A stretch of 33,225 nt of DNA from an uncultured Hymenobacter sp. (GCA_913776615.1 CAJYPK010000007.1:1-33225); one strand, 5' to 3'. Counted from the first letter of the stretch, positions 1 to 8,605 are shown. A program made the numbers and translations. The notes: a model not told the origin generated them from the sequence alone.

Positions 1-12
1 AACTTGCCACTG

Positions 13-91
13 CGAGTCAGTAAGGGGTTGATAGCACTCAACCATAAAGCGTGCAGGAGCCTAGGAACTCCCACCGCAACTTACTGGCTCG
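13..91. repeat. Imperfect inverted repeat at window edge
   Basis: Two 12-base arms (13-24 and 80-91) are complementary at 11 of 12 positions and enclose about 55 bases. The region lies downstream of the minus-strand DUF2931 gene. The loop is too long for a classical terminator and no T-run follows, so its role is unknown. No gene is visible in positions 1-135. Confidence 0.3.
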
Positions 92-135
92 TTTCTTTTT
101 GCCCAGCTAATTCCTAAACACGCTCTAAAGCCTAC

Positions 136-1221
136 TCAATCCTCGCTGAACACTTCCACTACCGTCTTGGTAAGAGGAATTTGCTTTGCCTCGTTTTGCA
201 GGCTCAGCGTGGCTTTTTGAAAAGGCTTATCTACCGTGAGCAGTAGCGTAATCGGGCTCTTGGGACTCGCTGCGTGCAGCGTTTGATAAGCGGCCATCGT
301 TTCGACCTCGTCAAAGGCTTTTATCCGTACCTCGTAGTGCGCCCCGTGCTCGGCCTGGCCGTGCAGGTAGAGCTTGCGGGGCACTGGCTTGGGAGTAGCC
401 GTGAGCAACAGTTGCCGGTAGGGAGCCAGGTCGCGGGTAAGCGGGTCGCTGAAGCGCTCGGCGTTGACCCCGTGCAAGCTGTACTGCGTAAGGGTAAAGG
501 GAATGTTGAAAGCCACCCGCCAGGCATAAGTAGTCAGGTACGCGTCCCACTGCTTGAAGCTGATGGTCCCTGCTTTTATCTGGGCCTGCACTTCGGGCGG
601 CATTTCCTGCTGGGTTTCCTTCACCATAGTTGCCCGGTCGGCCTGCCCGTAGTATTGCCGGAAGTTGGCGGCCGTCTCGTGGCCCTGAAAGCGCCCAATG
701 AGCACCTGGTTGTTACCGGTGAGCCATACTACCACGGCTCCCTTGGGCAGCACGCACACTGTAAACTCGTTGTAGGTAGCGGGCTTCTTCTTCTCCAAGT
801 CCCAGTAACCAGTTTTGAGCAGATTGTAAATTTTACTTGTTGGCAACGCAAAATCGCCCTCATAAAATTTATTTTCAGCGTAGGAAAACCACAGTAGCGA
901 CAGGTGCTCTGGTACGGGCTGTAGCTCGTCGCCTACGGCCCAGGCGGTGCCGGAGGCACCCCAGCTACCGCGCAAGGTGTGGCCAGAGGGCACCGGAAAT
1001 CCCGAATTACCGGGACCATCGAAGCTGCCACCCTGAACGGTGACCCAGTAGCCCTTAGGTACGCAAGGCCCGGCGCTGAGCTTGAACTTTTCGGTTGGAG
1101 ACGGGTGCATAAGTGAAGATTTAGTAATAGCACGCTGGCCGCAGGCATCGGTTGCTACCAGCGCAAGGCATAAGGCAGTCAGCCGAGCGACACGCACTAG
1201 AGAAAATTGCTTAACAGACAT
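136..1221 (-). CDS. DUF2931 family lipoprotein, candidate Tle1 immunity
   Basis: A 361-residue protein with a basic-hydrophobic N-terminus and a cysteine at residue 27 (TDAC) that fits a loose Bacteroidetes lipobox, so it is probably a lipoprotein. The start at 1221 is chosen because it gives this signal peptide; the open frame runs further upstream into the neighbouring gene. The core pattern, with GYWVTV near the start and then a 'P-x-H-L-S-L-L-W-F-S-Y-x-E-x-K-F-Y' stretch, matches DUF2931 as I know it. The family has no firm biochemical function. The gene follows the phospholipase gene by about 31 bp on the same strand and is last in the VgrG operon. Lipoproteins that neutralise periplasm-acting phospholipase effectors are known (Tli1 of enteroaggregative E. 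coli), so immunity is the leading inference. It could also be a passenger lipoprotein. Confidence 0.7.
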   Translation of the reverse strand: MSVKQFSLVRVARLTALCLALVATDACGQRAITKSSLMHPSPTEKFKLSAGPCVPKGYWVTVQGGSFDGPGNSGFPVPSGHTLRGSWGASGTAWAVGDELQPVPEHLSLLWFSYAENKFYEGDFALPTSKIYNLLKTGYWDLEKKKPATYNEFTVCVLPKGAVVVWLTGNNQVLIGRFQGHETAANFRQYYGQADRATMVKETQQEMPPEVQAQIKAGTISFKQWDAYLTTYAWRVAFNIPFTLTQYSLHGVNAERFSDPLTRDLAPYRQLLLTATPKPVPRKLYLHGQAEHGAHYEVRIKAFDEVETMAAYQTLHAASPKSPITLLLTVDKPFQKATLSLQNEAKQIPLTKTVVEVFSED

Positions 1222-1252
1222 TAAATTAAGATAGCTGGAAATGAGCCCTGCC

Positions 1253-2671
1253 TCAACCGTGGTAAATTTCGCGGTGCGGCTTTTTGTCTTCCAGCCGCTC
1301 ACCCATACCGATGCGCTTATCGCCGCCGAGCCCAAGGCCTATGCTAGCGGAGCGATGCAAGTAGCGATTGCGCAGCCGTCTTACTTCGGCCGGCGAGAGC
1401 GGCAGCAACACGCCCGGCCGGACATCGCCGAGTAGCTTGAGGGAGTGCCGCCCCGACACCCCGTGCCCGGCCACATGCCCCTGAATAACTGCCTGCACTT
1501 GGGCCAGCTCGTGGTCGGGGCCTATCGTAAACTTACCAAACCGCCCGTTTTTGCTCAGCATTTCCAAATCCATTTGCCCTGGTTTTTTTGCACACGCAGC
1601 CATGATGGCCAGCGGGATATATTGATAGTCGGGGCGCACATTCTTCCGAATACCCACCACCGAGCGCTTAGTAAATAGCCGGTTACCCTGACGGTCATTC
1701 ACGTGTTCGTAGCGAATGGGCACTTCTTCCTCCGTATACCAGCCGTGGTTAATCAGCCGGTCGCGGTCCTCAAAGTGTAGAATGCGGCTTTCGTACTCCG
1801 ACTCGCTGTAGCCGCCGCCAATATCGGAGTGTACACCCGGCAGGGTTAATTCGTAGCCAATGCCCAGCGAACTGGTAATGTCAGTGAGCGAAAAGTTCTG
1901 TCGGTACTCGTCCCCGGAAGTTATGTGTACTACTTTTTGGGCGTTGCCGCCGATGCGCAGGCCCAATTGCTCAATATCATCCTTAAAGCTCAAGCCGTAA
2001 GAGGATACGGTGTCGAAGATGCCTACAAACTTAATTTTTACCTTGGCGGTCGGCGTTTGCAAGCGTGCGGCCAGGGTAGGTGTGGCATGCAATAGCGAAA
2101 TAAAGTGTCGTGCCGCCGCCGCGCCCCGGCTGAATCCGAATACGTCGATGGTAACCTGTTCCACAAAACTATCCTCCTCCTGTTTCAGAATTTTAGCTAT
2201 CTTTTCGGCTATCAGGCCAATTCCTCTAGCTACTTTTTTAGGAATTCCGGTAGATGCCGAACCGAAAGCCATCCCGATCGTCGCATCGGCCATATCATTT
2301 ACGGTACCGATGCCTTCTACGTAAACTGAAATCTGTCTTTCCTCTAAATCGCGCCGATTATTCATCGCCTCCAGAATAGACACGTTGGAATACCCCCCCG
2401 CGTAGCTATTACCTGCCTTACCGTGCTTAGGGTAGCTACCCGACCATTTTACCCCGTCCTCCTGATTTACGGGCTTATCGGGGTGAGCCTCATTATATTG
2501 GGCAATATGGCGTTGCGCTACGTTGTTACGGTTATTACCAGTACCGTCGAAGAACACGCCGACGGTGATAGCAATACCGGTTTGGTTTCTTTTCTTAGCT
2601 GCGGTACCTACTACTGCTTTATCCATGCCAGTGAGGCGGGACGGGAGCAGGCGTGAAAAGATATTATCCAT
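1253..2671 (-). CDS. tle1: DUF2235 phospholipase effector, Tle1-like
   Basis: A 472-residue alpha/beta-hydrolase of the DUF2235 family. The family hallmarks are visible: GVFFDGTGNN at about residues 38-47, the nucleophile elbow GFSRG with Ser181, an FDTV block with Asp220, and GVHSDIGGGY with His281, which together give a plausible Ser-Asp-His triad. Members carried by T6SS loci (Tle1) are phospholipases delivered into rival cells to damage membranes. There is no signal peptide, as expected for cargo loaded from the cytoplasm. It lies 27 bp after the PAAR-like gene and directly before the lipoprotein gene, which is the usual spike-tip-effector-immunity order. The length and intact motifs suggest an active enzyme. 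The fold is clear; the exact substrate is not. Confidence 0.85.
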   Translation of the reverse strand: MDNIFSRLLPSRLTGMDKAVVGTAAKKRNQTGIAITVGVFFDGTGNNRNNVAQRHIAQYNEAHPDKPVNQEDGVKWSGSYPKHGKAGNSYAGGYSNVSILEAMNNRRDLEERQISVYVEGIGTVNDMADATIGMAFGSASTGIPKKVARGIGLIAEKIAKILKQEEDSFVEQVTIDVFGFSRGAAAARHFISLLHATPTLAARLQTPTAKVKIKFVGIFDTVSSYGLSFKDDIEQLGLRIGGNAQKVVHITSGDEYRQNFSLTDITSSLGIGYELTLPGVHSDIGGGYSESEYESRILHFEDRDRLINHGWYTEEEVPIRYEHVNDRQGNRLFTKRSVVGIRKNVRPDYQYIPLAIMAACAKKPGQMDLEMLSKNGRFGKFTIGPDHELAQVQAVIQGHVAGHGVSGRHSLKLLGDVRPGVLLPLSPAEVRRLRNRYLHRSASIGLGLGGDKRIGMGERLEDKKPHREIYHG

Positions 2672-2698
2672 AGGACAATTGCTCGAAAAAATTACTAG

Positions 2699-3127
2699 CT
2701 ACTGTGCCGGTGAGAAATCACTGACCAGCATCGGGCACAGACTCATGCTGCTTGTGCGGGCACTTTCTACCTGGGGCGGCGGCGGCGGCAGCGGCATCGA
2801 TACCTGCAACGTGCTTACGATGCTCACCTTGCCGCCCAGCGCACACCGGATAGTGCTTTTTTCCAGTAGCGGATGGCAGCCCGGGGCTACTAGGCTTACC
2901 TTATCAAAATAGTCCTCCCACATGGTGAGCATCGGCACGCAGGGCATATTGTTTTTGACCAGACAGGTACCGAAGGGCATAAACAGCTTGTCGAGCGTAG
3001 TAGCTACCGTTTTTCCTTGCAGGTGTACGGTTTGGTTGGTCAGCACCCGGAGCTGGCTGGGGAGAGTACCCTTATCGCAGCGGCAGATGGCCCCATTGCA
3101 CACGTATTCTTGTCCAGTCTGGCTCAT
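2699..3127 (-). CDS. DUF4280 PAAR-like spike-tip protein
   Basis: A 142-residue cysteine-rich protein that starts with a YVCNGAICRC pattern and continues with PFGTCLVKNNMPCVP, typical of the DUF4280 (PAAR-like) proteins found beside VgrG in Bacteroidetes. PAAR-type proteins cap the VgrG spike and dock effectors. The last 40 residues hold a proline run (PLPPPPP) and may form a flexible tail. The start codon overlaps the stop of the upstream unknown gene as ATGA (3124-3127), which implies translational coupling. The phospholipase gene follows 27 bp downstream, so this protein is the likely carrier of that effector. Confidence 0.85.
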   Translation of the reverse strand: MSQTGQEYVCNGAICRCDKGTLPSQLRVLTNQTVHLQGKTVATTLDKLFMPFGTCLVKNNMPCVPMLTMWEDYFDKVSLVAPGCHPLLEKSTIRCALGGKVSIVSTLQVSMPLPPPPPQVESARTSSMSLCPMLVSDFSPAQ

Positions 3128-4122
3128 GGCGTGAGGTGGCGTTGTTCTATACGGATGAAATACTCCTTACTGTAGCTGCCATCGGCGAGGCCGCAGCGCA
3201 CGGAAGCTTCTACCAGCAGGGGCCAGCCCGTGGCTGCGTCCAGTTCGACGGTGGCCTCGTAGGTGCAGCGGAGGGCTTCAGGCGCGGGCGCAGGCAGGAC
3301 CGTTCCGGCCGGGGCGGCAAGTTGTTGGGCCGCCATCACTTGCTGCGCCAGGATTGTTAAATCAGTTTGAGCAGAGTCGAGTATGCTCTTCAGGCACAAC
3401 GCTACCCGCGTTGGGGTGGTAGGCGCAGCCAACTCCAGCCGCTCCCAAAACCAGAGGTCGGTACCCGAAAAAAACTGGGGGAAGCAACGCGCCTGCCCAT
3501 ACCGGGAGTCGCTACTAAACTGCTGCCCATAAATATTTTGCAGCAGAAACCCAAAAAAGTAATCAATGCGTAGGGAGGCTAGTAAAGCCCCCGGCCGGCG
3601 CAGCTGCTCCTCAAGGCCGGCCACTAGTACTCGGGTGAAATCGTCTTCCCCCCCCGAGCGCTGGATGAGTTCCTGCTTTACTCGATCCCAGGTTTGCTGC
3701 ACTTCGGTGACGTTACCAACCGCAGCTAACTGGCCGGTGGGCAGTACGTGCAGTTCCAATTGGCTATAGAGTTCAGCCAGCAACAAGAGTACCCGCTCAA
3801 ATGACGACAAATCGGGCTTGCGTAAGGTCGGGGCAGCCCGGTAATCTACCCGCAGATAGCCAGGCTGAGCAGTAGCTGTCAGAACAATTTTCTTCTCAAT
3901 GGTGGTACGCTTCACTTCGCCCACTACTCGTTCCTCCCAAAAGGAAAGGCTAGTGTAGACCAGGGCCGCCGGCAGGGCCAGCAGGCGCAGCCGCACCGGG
4001 GGCTGCGGCGCCGCTGGGTACGGATGGGCTTCGGCGCGGCGCGGTGGGTAGGTAAGCAAAGTCCCGAGCAGAGGCGTGGGTACCACGGGCAGACGAGAAA
4101 ACGCAGACACAGGTTGAGACAT
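3124..4122 (-). CDS. Unknown protein between VgrG and PAAR-like tip; candidate adaptor
   Basis: A 332-residue protein that I do not recognise. It has no signal peptide or clear membrane helix. The N-terminus is rich in proline and alanine. The middle is mixed alpha/beta with a helical stretch around SFERVLLLLAELYSQLEL, and the C-terminal part (about the last 60 residues) looks like beta-strands with YEATVELDAATGWP. An upstream ATG at 4158 would add 12 residues; I prefer 4122, but either is possible. It lies 74 bp after vgrG and overlaps the PAAR-like gene by 4 bp, so it is made together with spike and tip. Proteins in this position are often effector adaptors or chaperones (as DUF1795, DUF2169 and DUF4123 proteins are in Proteobacteria), but it shows no visible similarity to those, so the role is inferred from position only. 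Confidence 0.6.
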   Translation of the reverse strand: MSQPVSAFSRLPVVPTPLLGTLLTYPPRRAEAHPYPAAPQPPVRLRLLALPAALVYTSLSFWEERVVGEVKRTTIEKKIVLTATAQPGYLRVDYRAAPTLRKPDLSSFERVLLLLAELYSQLELHVLPTGQLAAVGNVTEVQQTWDRVKQELIQRSGGEDDFTRVLVAGLEEQLRRPGALLASLRIDYFFGFLLQNIYGQQFSSDSRYGQARCFPQFFSGTDLWFWERLELAAPTTPTRVALCLKSILDSAQTDLTILAQQVMAAQQLAAPAGTVLPAPAPEALRCTYEATVELDAATGWPLLVEASVRCGLADGSYSKEYFIRIEQRHLTP

Positions 4123-4196
4123 AAGAAAATCGGCTTCGTGGCAGGTAACGCCATGCACTCAGCGCTTGGCTGAGCTGGCTGGTTGGGCGTAACAGC

Positions 4197-6035
4197 TCAG
4201 CCAGGATTATTGAGCTTTACGTCCTGGCCACTTATTTTCGTCACGCCTGAAGCCGTGATTTCCACATTATCAGCCGACTTAGCCACCAGTTTTTTGCTGG
4301 CTGCTTCCAGTGTTAACTCGTCACTCACGGCCGTAAGCAGCAGCTCCCGTTGCGCCCGCACTGCAATATCTTCTTCCCGAGCCGCTATCGATACGTTTTT
4401 CTGGGCAGCTAACGTGATGTCTTCGGCAGCACGCAATACGATATTCTTACCGGCATCCAGCGTGATATCCTGTCCCGCCGTTAAACTGATGGGACCGTTC
4501 GTGCGAATATCGATGCTCCCATCTTCTTTAAAGCTGACCAGGATGGCCGTATCCTTCTTGTTGGAATTGGACAGCAAAATGGTCTGCGCGCCGGCCACGT
4601 CGTTCATGACGAACTTGTTGCCACCCGCCGTTTGCAGGCCCTTGAGGTGGTTGCGATCACGGGTGTACGTCGCGTTCTGCGGGTTTTGGGGATGAAATAA
4701 ATTTCCCAGCACCACCGCAAACTCGGCCTGGCCCTGCTCGTAGCCCACCAGCACCTGCGAGCCCACTTCGGGCGTGAACAGCTGCCCCTTGCCGTCGCCC
4801 GAGTAGGGCGTGCTCACCCGCAGCCAGGCGCTTTCGGCGTCGGCCGGGCGGGCCACGCTCCAGGGGTAGCGCACCCGCAGGCGGCCCAGGCGACGCGGGT
4901 CTTCCAGGTCGATTACCTCGGCCAGCTCGGGCTGGGCGGCGGGGGTGGCGCAGTACGGGTTGGGGGGCGGGGTGCCCACGGCGTCGGGCAGGGCCTCAAA
5001 CTCGTTGCGGTAGTTGCCGGCCCCGTCGATGTCGTGCGTCACGGCCAGCACCCGAAACTTGCCGTAGGCGGCCCCGGCCGCGTCCTGCACGTCGAGTACG
5101 CTGCCCGGCCGCGTGTCGAAGGCCTCGCCCTGGCCGGTGAGCGTCACCTGGCGACCGGCCTGCTGGGCCGCCAGCCCGTCGAGCGCCCGCTGCAACTGGG
5201 CCTGGTCGCGGCCCTGCGGCCCCACGGCCAGCCGCTGCGGCTGGGTGAAGAGCGCCGCCGACTGCTGCTGGGCAAACTGGCTCAGGCCGTAGCCCGCCGC
5301 CGGGGGCGCGGCCGTGGCGGCCAGCGTGGCGTGGGTGCGGTAATTGTAGGCCGCGCCCTGGGTTTTAGCCGGTTGCAGGCGCATACTCAGGCTGAACACC
5401 TGGGCGCTGCTGCTGCGAAAGGCGATGGCCGCCCCCGCCTCGCGCCCCAGCCGCAGGGTGGTGCCATCGTAGTAAAACCACTCGCCGTACCGGGCGGCCA
5501 GCCGGCTCAGGAAGTTGAAATTGGTTTCCTGGTACTGCACCGCGTAGGGCAGCACCTGCTGGCCCTGGGCCTGCAGCTGGCGGGCGAAGGCATTGCCGGG
5601 GTATTCGCCCAGCACTTGGGAGAAGATAGCGGGCAGCGTTTTTTTGACGAACGTCCGGCTCTGGGTGCCGTCTTCGAGCAAAAACGTGGGGCTGTAGCCG
5701 CTCACCTGGTAGTAGTTGACCAGGTCGGCGTCGGTGCGGATGCTGATGTCGGTGACGATGCCCTTGAACTGAAACGAGCGGCCCGCCGCGCTGGCCAGCC
5801 GGCTCGTCCAGCCCAGGGTAATGTCTTTGCCGCTGAGGCGGGTATGCGCCTGCACGGGTACCAGCTCGGGCTTGAGGCCGAGGGCCTTGCCCAGCGTTTC
5901 GCACGAAAAATCGAGCGTAAAGGCGTGGTGCGTGAGCAAGTGCTGCTGCAAGCTCAGGTGGGTGAAGTCGGCCAGGGCCGAGGTCGGGTCGGCCACACCA
6001 TCTACCTGCACGCTGACTTTAACGGGGTACGACAT
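4197..6035 (-). CDS. tssI: T6SS spike protein VgrG (TssI)
   Basis: A 612-residue VgrG. Residues 1 to about 350 form the gp27/GPD-like hub (with FNFLSRLAARYGEWFYYDG). About 365-460 is the gp5 OB-fold (PRRLGRLRVRYPW, then EVGSQVLVGYEQG and the LGNLFHPQNPQN block). The C-terminal 110 residues are a needle of short alternating repeats such as DITLDAGKNIVLRAAEDITL. The start at 6035 gives the normal MSYPVKV-type beginning; the open frame's extra 24 upstream residues look non-coding. VgrG trimers form the puncturing tip of the Hcp tube. There is no extra C-terminal enzymatic domain, so cargo must be carried non-covalently, fitting the PAAR-like and phospholipase genes downstream. It is the first gene of the minus-strand operon. 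Confidence 0.95.
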   Translation of the reverse strand: MSYPVKVSVQVDGVADPTSALADFTHLSLQQHLLTHHAFTLDFSCETLGKALGLKPELVPVQAHTRLSGKDITLGWTSRLASAAGRSFQFKGIVTDISIRTDADLVNYYQVSGYSPTFLLEDGTQSRTFVKKTLPAIFSQVLGEYPGNAFARQLQAQGQQVLPYAVQYQETNFNFLSRLAARYGEWFYYDGTTLRLGREAGAAIAFRSSSAQVFSLSMRLQPAKTQGAAYNYRTHATLAATAAPPAAGYGLSQFAQQQSAALFTQPQRLAVGPQGRDQAQLQRALDGLAAQQAGRQVTLTGQGEAFDTRPGSVLDVQDAAGAAYGKFRVLAVTHDIDGAGNYRNEFEALPDAVGTPPPNPYCATPAAQPELAEVIDLEDPRRLGRLRVRYPWSVARPADAESAWLRVSTPYSGDGKGQLFTPEVGSQVLVGYEQGQAEFAVVLGNLFHPQNPQNATYTRDRNHLKGLQTAGGNKFVMNDVAGAQTILLSNSNKKDTAILVSFKEDGSIDIRTNGPISLTAGQDITLDAGKNIVLRAAEDITLAAQKNVSIAAREEDIAVRAQRELLLTAVSDELTLEAASKKLVAKSADNVEITASGVTKISGQDVKLNNPG

Positions 6036-6557
6036 GGGAAAAGGAAAAGGGAAAGGACAGAGTAGGCCGCGGTCGGAACCGGCCCGGGCGGCGGCTAGCT
6101 TACGCATCCAGCACCGGGCCGGTGGGGCGGGCGGCGGGGCCGGCGCGGGGAGCGGGCGAAATCCGTTATTCTAATTTTCTCACCATCAATCTACTGCAAT
6201 CAAAACAAGCCTGGAAGCACCTAGTACCGGATGTATAAAGCTAAGTAAAGGCTAATTAATTCACTGCCAATTCACCGGCGCGGCCGGGGCGGCGGGCGGG
6301 CCAGCACCCCGCAGAATTTTTAGCGGGTATGCTGTAGCAGCGCGGCAACGCCGACGAAACTCCCTGGCCAATGCGCTGGCTGGCGTCGGCTTACCCGGTG
6401 GGCGAGCCGGCCCCGCACCCCGCCGATTCGGCCCGCGAGAACTCCCGTATCTGGGCTGCGTTAGGAAAGTGCCGGGAGCCCGGCGCGGCAGCGGCGGCCG
6501 ATACTTCGTCATCGCCAGTATATTTAGCTTGCTTTACCTCAAATCCACGTTTCTGCT
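6036..6557. promoter_or_regulatory. Divergent intergenic region between vgrG and paired tssD genes
   Basis: A 522-bp region with no convincing gene. It must hold the promoters of both the minus-strand vgrG operon and the plus-strand tssD module. An AT-richer patch lies at about 6165-6265. The octamer at 6519-6526 (TATATTTA) resembles the Bacteroidetes -7 element TAnnTTTG and is placed 32 bases before the tssD start, but no good -33 element accompanies it. Small open frames here are GC-driven and lack family features. Confidence 0.4.
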
Positions 6558-6956
6558 ATGGCGCACTCGGCCAAACTGTACCTGGAAGGCGAAACCATCG
6601 TGGTACAGGAATTTCACTGGGGCATCGTGCAGCTGACCGATGCGCAAAGCCGGCCGCAAAGCGGCATTCTGGCGGGCAAAATCAGCCTGGTCATCGACAA
6701 GCTGCAACACCCCCTGCTCGACGCCTGGATGGCCGACGCCCGCAAGCAGCTCAGCGGCCTGCTCGTGGCCGACGCCCCCGACGGCATGGGTACCACGCGC
6801 AGCCTGCGCTTTGTCGATGCGCTGTGCGTGGGCCAGGGGCTGTCGTTTACGGCGGGGGGCGACAGCACCTTCGCCGGTACGATGTCCATCCTGCTCACGG
6901 CCCGGCAATTGCACGTCGATGGCTCGCTCGTTATTGATAACCACTGGCCGGTGTAG
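6558..6956 (+). CDS. tssD: Hcp-like tube protein TssD (paralogue 2)
   Basis: A 132-residue protein of the Bacteroidetes TssD (Hcp) type. It keeps the family layout: an N-terminal strand pair, a helix (LQHPLLDAWMADARK), a degenerate ALCVGQGLSF in place of EAYCVGY, and the C-terminal VDGSLVIDNHW ending. Hcp proteins form hexameric rings that stack into the tube and can carry effectors in the lumen. It differs strongly from the main TssD at 26878. It is the first gene of a compact plus-strand module followed 60 bp later by another tssD. I infer a specialised tube or cargo-binding ring rather than the bulk tube subunit. Confidence 0.85.
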   Translation: MAHSAKLYLEGETIVVQEFHWGIVQLTDAQSRPQSGILAGKISLVIDKLQHPLLDAWMADARKQLSGLLVADAPDGMGTTRSLRFVDALCVGQGLSFTAGGDSTFAGTMSILLTARQLHVDGSLVIDNHWPV

Positions 6957-7016
6957 GCTGGCCGCTTTCTTTCAACGCGAATTACGCTCGCGTTCCCTCC
7001 TTTTCCACGCTTGCCT

Positions 7017-7427
7017 ATGAACTCTGCCGCCGCCACTTTCTGGGTGCAGGACACGGCGTACACCGTGCGCAGCCTCACCCAGCACATGCACCAGGAAACC
7101 ACCGAGCGCGGCCTCGTCAATGCGCAGCCCACCAGCGGCGAGCTGCGCCTCGTGCTCGAAAATCTTCCCCACGACGTGCTGCTGCCCACCTGGGCCTACA
7201 CCCCGCACATGGCTCTGCCGGCCCGGGTGGTATTCGAGGCGCTCGACGGCGTCTCGCTGCCCCTCACCCTCGTGCTCGAAGAGGCTTACTGCGTTGGCTA
7301 TGAGGAGCACTTTGAGAGCAACGGCACCGGCCAGGCCGCGCACTACTACGTGCTGAGCGTGGTAGCGCGGCGCATCATCAAGCAGGGAACCACCTACGTC
7401 AACAACTGGGTGGAGGCCACGCAGTAG
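7017..7427 (+). CDS. tssD: Hcp-like tube protein TssD (paralogue 3)
   Basis: A 136-residue TssD/Hcp paralogue. The clearest signature is EEAYCVGYEEHF, which matches EAYCVGYKETF of the main TssD, and the NNWVEATQ ending corresponds to the NKWV ending of that protein. The N-terminal HMHQET block corresponds to the FHQTTD block of the main TssD. The ATG at 7017 is preferred to an upstream TTG at 7011. The candidate effector gene starts 41 bp downstream, so this protein may be the tube ring that binds it. The three TssD copies in the window differ widely, so they are not recent duplicates. Confidence 0.85.
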   Translation: MNSAAATFWVQDTAYTVRSLTQHMHQETTERGLVNAQPTSGELRLVLENLPHDVLLPTWAYTPHMALPARVVFEALDGVSLPLTLVLEEAYCVGYEEHFESNGTGQAAHYYVLSVVARRIIKQGTTYVNNWVEATQ

Positions 7428-7468
7428 CGGGCCGGGAATATTGGTTTTCAGCTTACTCACCTTCGCTC

Positions 7469-8605
7469 ATGCCCCTTGCTCCCCGCCGCCCGTCGCTCCC
7501 GCCCCGCCGCCCGTCGGTGGGCCTTACGCCCGATGCCGAAAGCCTGCGGCAGTGGCAAGCGGCTACGTATCAGTTTGGCGCGCTGCGCCAGCCCGCGCCC
7601 ACGCCCCCCAAGCCCAGCCTCGCCACGGCCCGCGACGGCGACTTGGCGCGGGTAGATGCCCGCTTTCGCTACGACCAGGCTATGCGCACGCGCCAGATGA
7701 CCCTTGAGGCTAACCGCCAGCACCTGGCCCTGACCCGCCTGGTGAACCCCGCCCCGGCCCGCTACACCCTGCGCCAGACGCCCAACGAGGATTACTACAA
7801 GCCCGAAATGGTGCGGCAGCGGGCCGCGGCCTACAAGCTGGCCCAGCAAAAAGCCCAGCTCCTGGCCGACCACCCGCTCGAAGCGCAAGTGGGCGAAGGG
7901 GTACTGATTGGCAGCAACTTCGTAACCAGCACGATGCTCTCGGAAGTGGCGCTGCTGCGACTGGCCAGCGGCCTGCGCTGGGCGGGCGCCACCCGGGCGG
8001 CCCTGCTCACCCGGAGTCTCACCCTGGCCGACCAGGCCGAAACTGGCATGCTGGGCGTGCGCTCGGGCTGGCTAAGCTCGCAAAAGTCACCCGGCTTAGT
8101 GCTGCTACGCGGTGGCAATGATGCCCTGGGCCAAGGGCTTATCAACTACGCGGCGTCCAATAAGTCGGGCGTAGACCGGGTGCTCGATGCGGCCGGCGGC
8201 GTCAATCTTACCGAAACGGGGCTGTCGGCCTACGGGATCCGCCCCTTTGGCGTCGGCCTCCTTTCCTCGGCCTACCAGTACAGCTGGAATGACGGCTACC
8301 GCTCGGTCTTCAACCACCGAATTAGCCCCCAGGCATTCGTGGCGCAGGCCGCCATTGGTACCAGCGTCGGCTACCTGGGTGAGTACGGCGGCCGGGTATT
8401 GAACCGGCGAGTGGCTTACGGCTTATACCAGGGGGCCGCGCAGCGCGCCGGCTACGAGGTTGGGTATCCCGTGTGGCTGGGGGCCAAGCACGCTTTCCAC
8501 TATGGCTTACCCCTGGGCTTCGGGTCCTTGGCCAGCTACTACCAGGCCCTTAGCCAAAACCAGTGGCCCGGCTCTTCCGCCTCCCCCACTTCCACCCAGC
8601 CCTAA
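7469..8605 (+). CDS. Unrecognised protein, candidate Hcp-delivered T6SS effector
   Basis: A 378-residue protein that I do not recognise. Residues 1-50 are rich in proline and arginine. About 75-130 is charged and helical. About 140-200 has an amphipathic, alanine/leucine-rich stretch (SEVALLRLASGLRWAGATRAALL). About 205-365 is rich in glycine, alanine and tyrosine (GVGLLSSAYQYSWNDGYRSVF, GYLGEYGGRVLNRR), loosely like the linker regions of Bacteroidetes polymorphic toxins. The tail is PGSSASPTSTQP. No signal peptide and no catalytic motif that I can name. It follows two tssD genes and precedes by 11 bp a two-helix membrane protein, the classic effector-immunity arrangement. A membrane-acting or pore-forming toxin would fit the composition, but this is inference; it could be a structural cargo adaptor. 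Confidence 0.55.
   Translation: MPLAPRRPSLPPRRPSVGLTPDAESLRQWQAATYQFGALRQPAPTPPKPSLATARDGDLARVDARFRYDQAMRTRQMTLEANRQHLALTRLVNPAPARYTLRQTPNEDYYKPEMVRQRAAAYKLAQQKAQLLADHPLEAQVGEGVLIGSNFVTSTMLSEVALLRLASGLRWAGATRAALLTRSLTLADQAETGMLGVRSGWLSSQKSPGLVLLRGGNDALGQGLINYAASNKSGVDRVLDAAGGVNLTETGLSAYGIRPFGVGLLSSAYQYSWNDGYRSVFNHRISPQAFVAQAAIGTSVGYLGEYGGRVLNRRVAYGLYQGAAQRAGYEVGYPVWLGAKHAFHYGLPLGFGSLASYYQALSQNQWPGSSASPTSTQP

Noticed and set aside
5034..6065. 343-codon plus-strand frame opposite vgrG
   Set aside because: Antisense to VgrG, with arginine/glycine-rich low-complexity residues.
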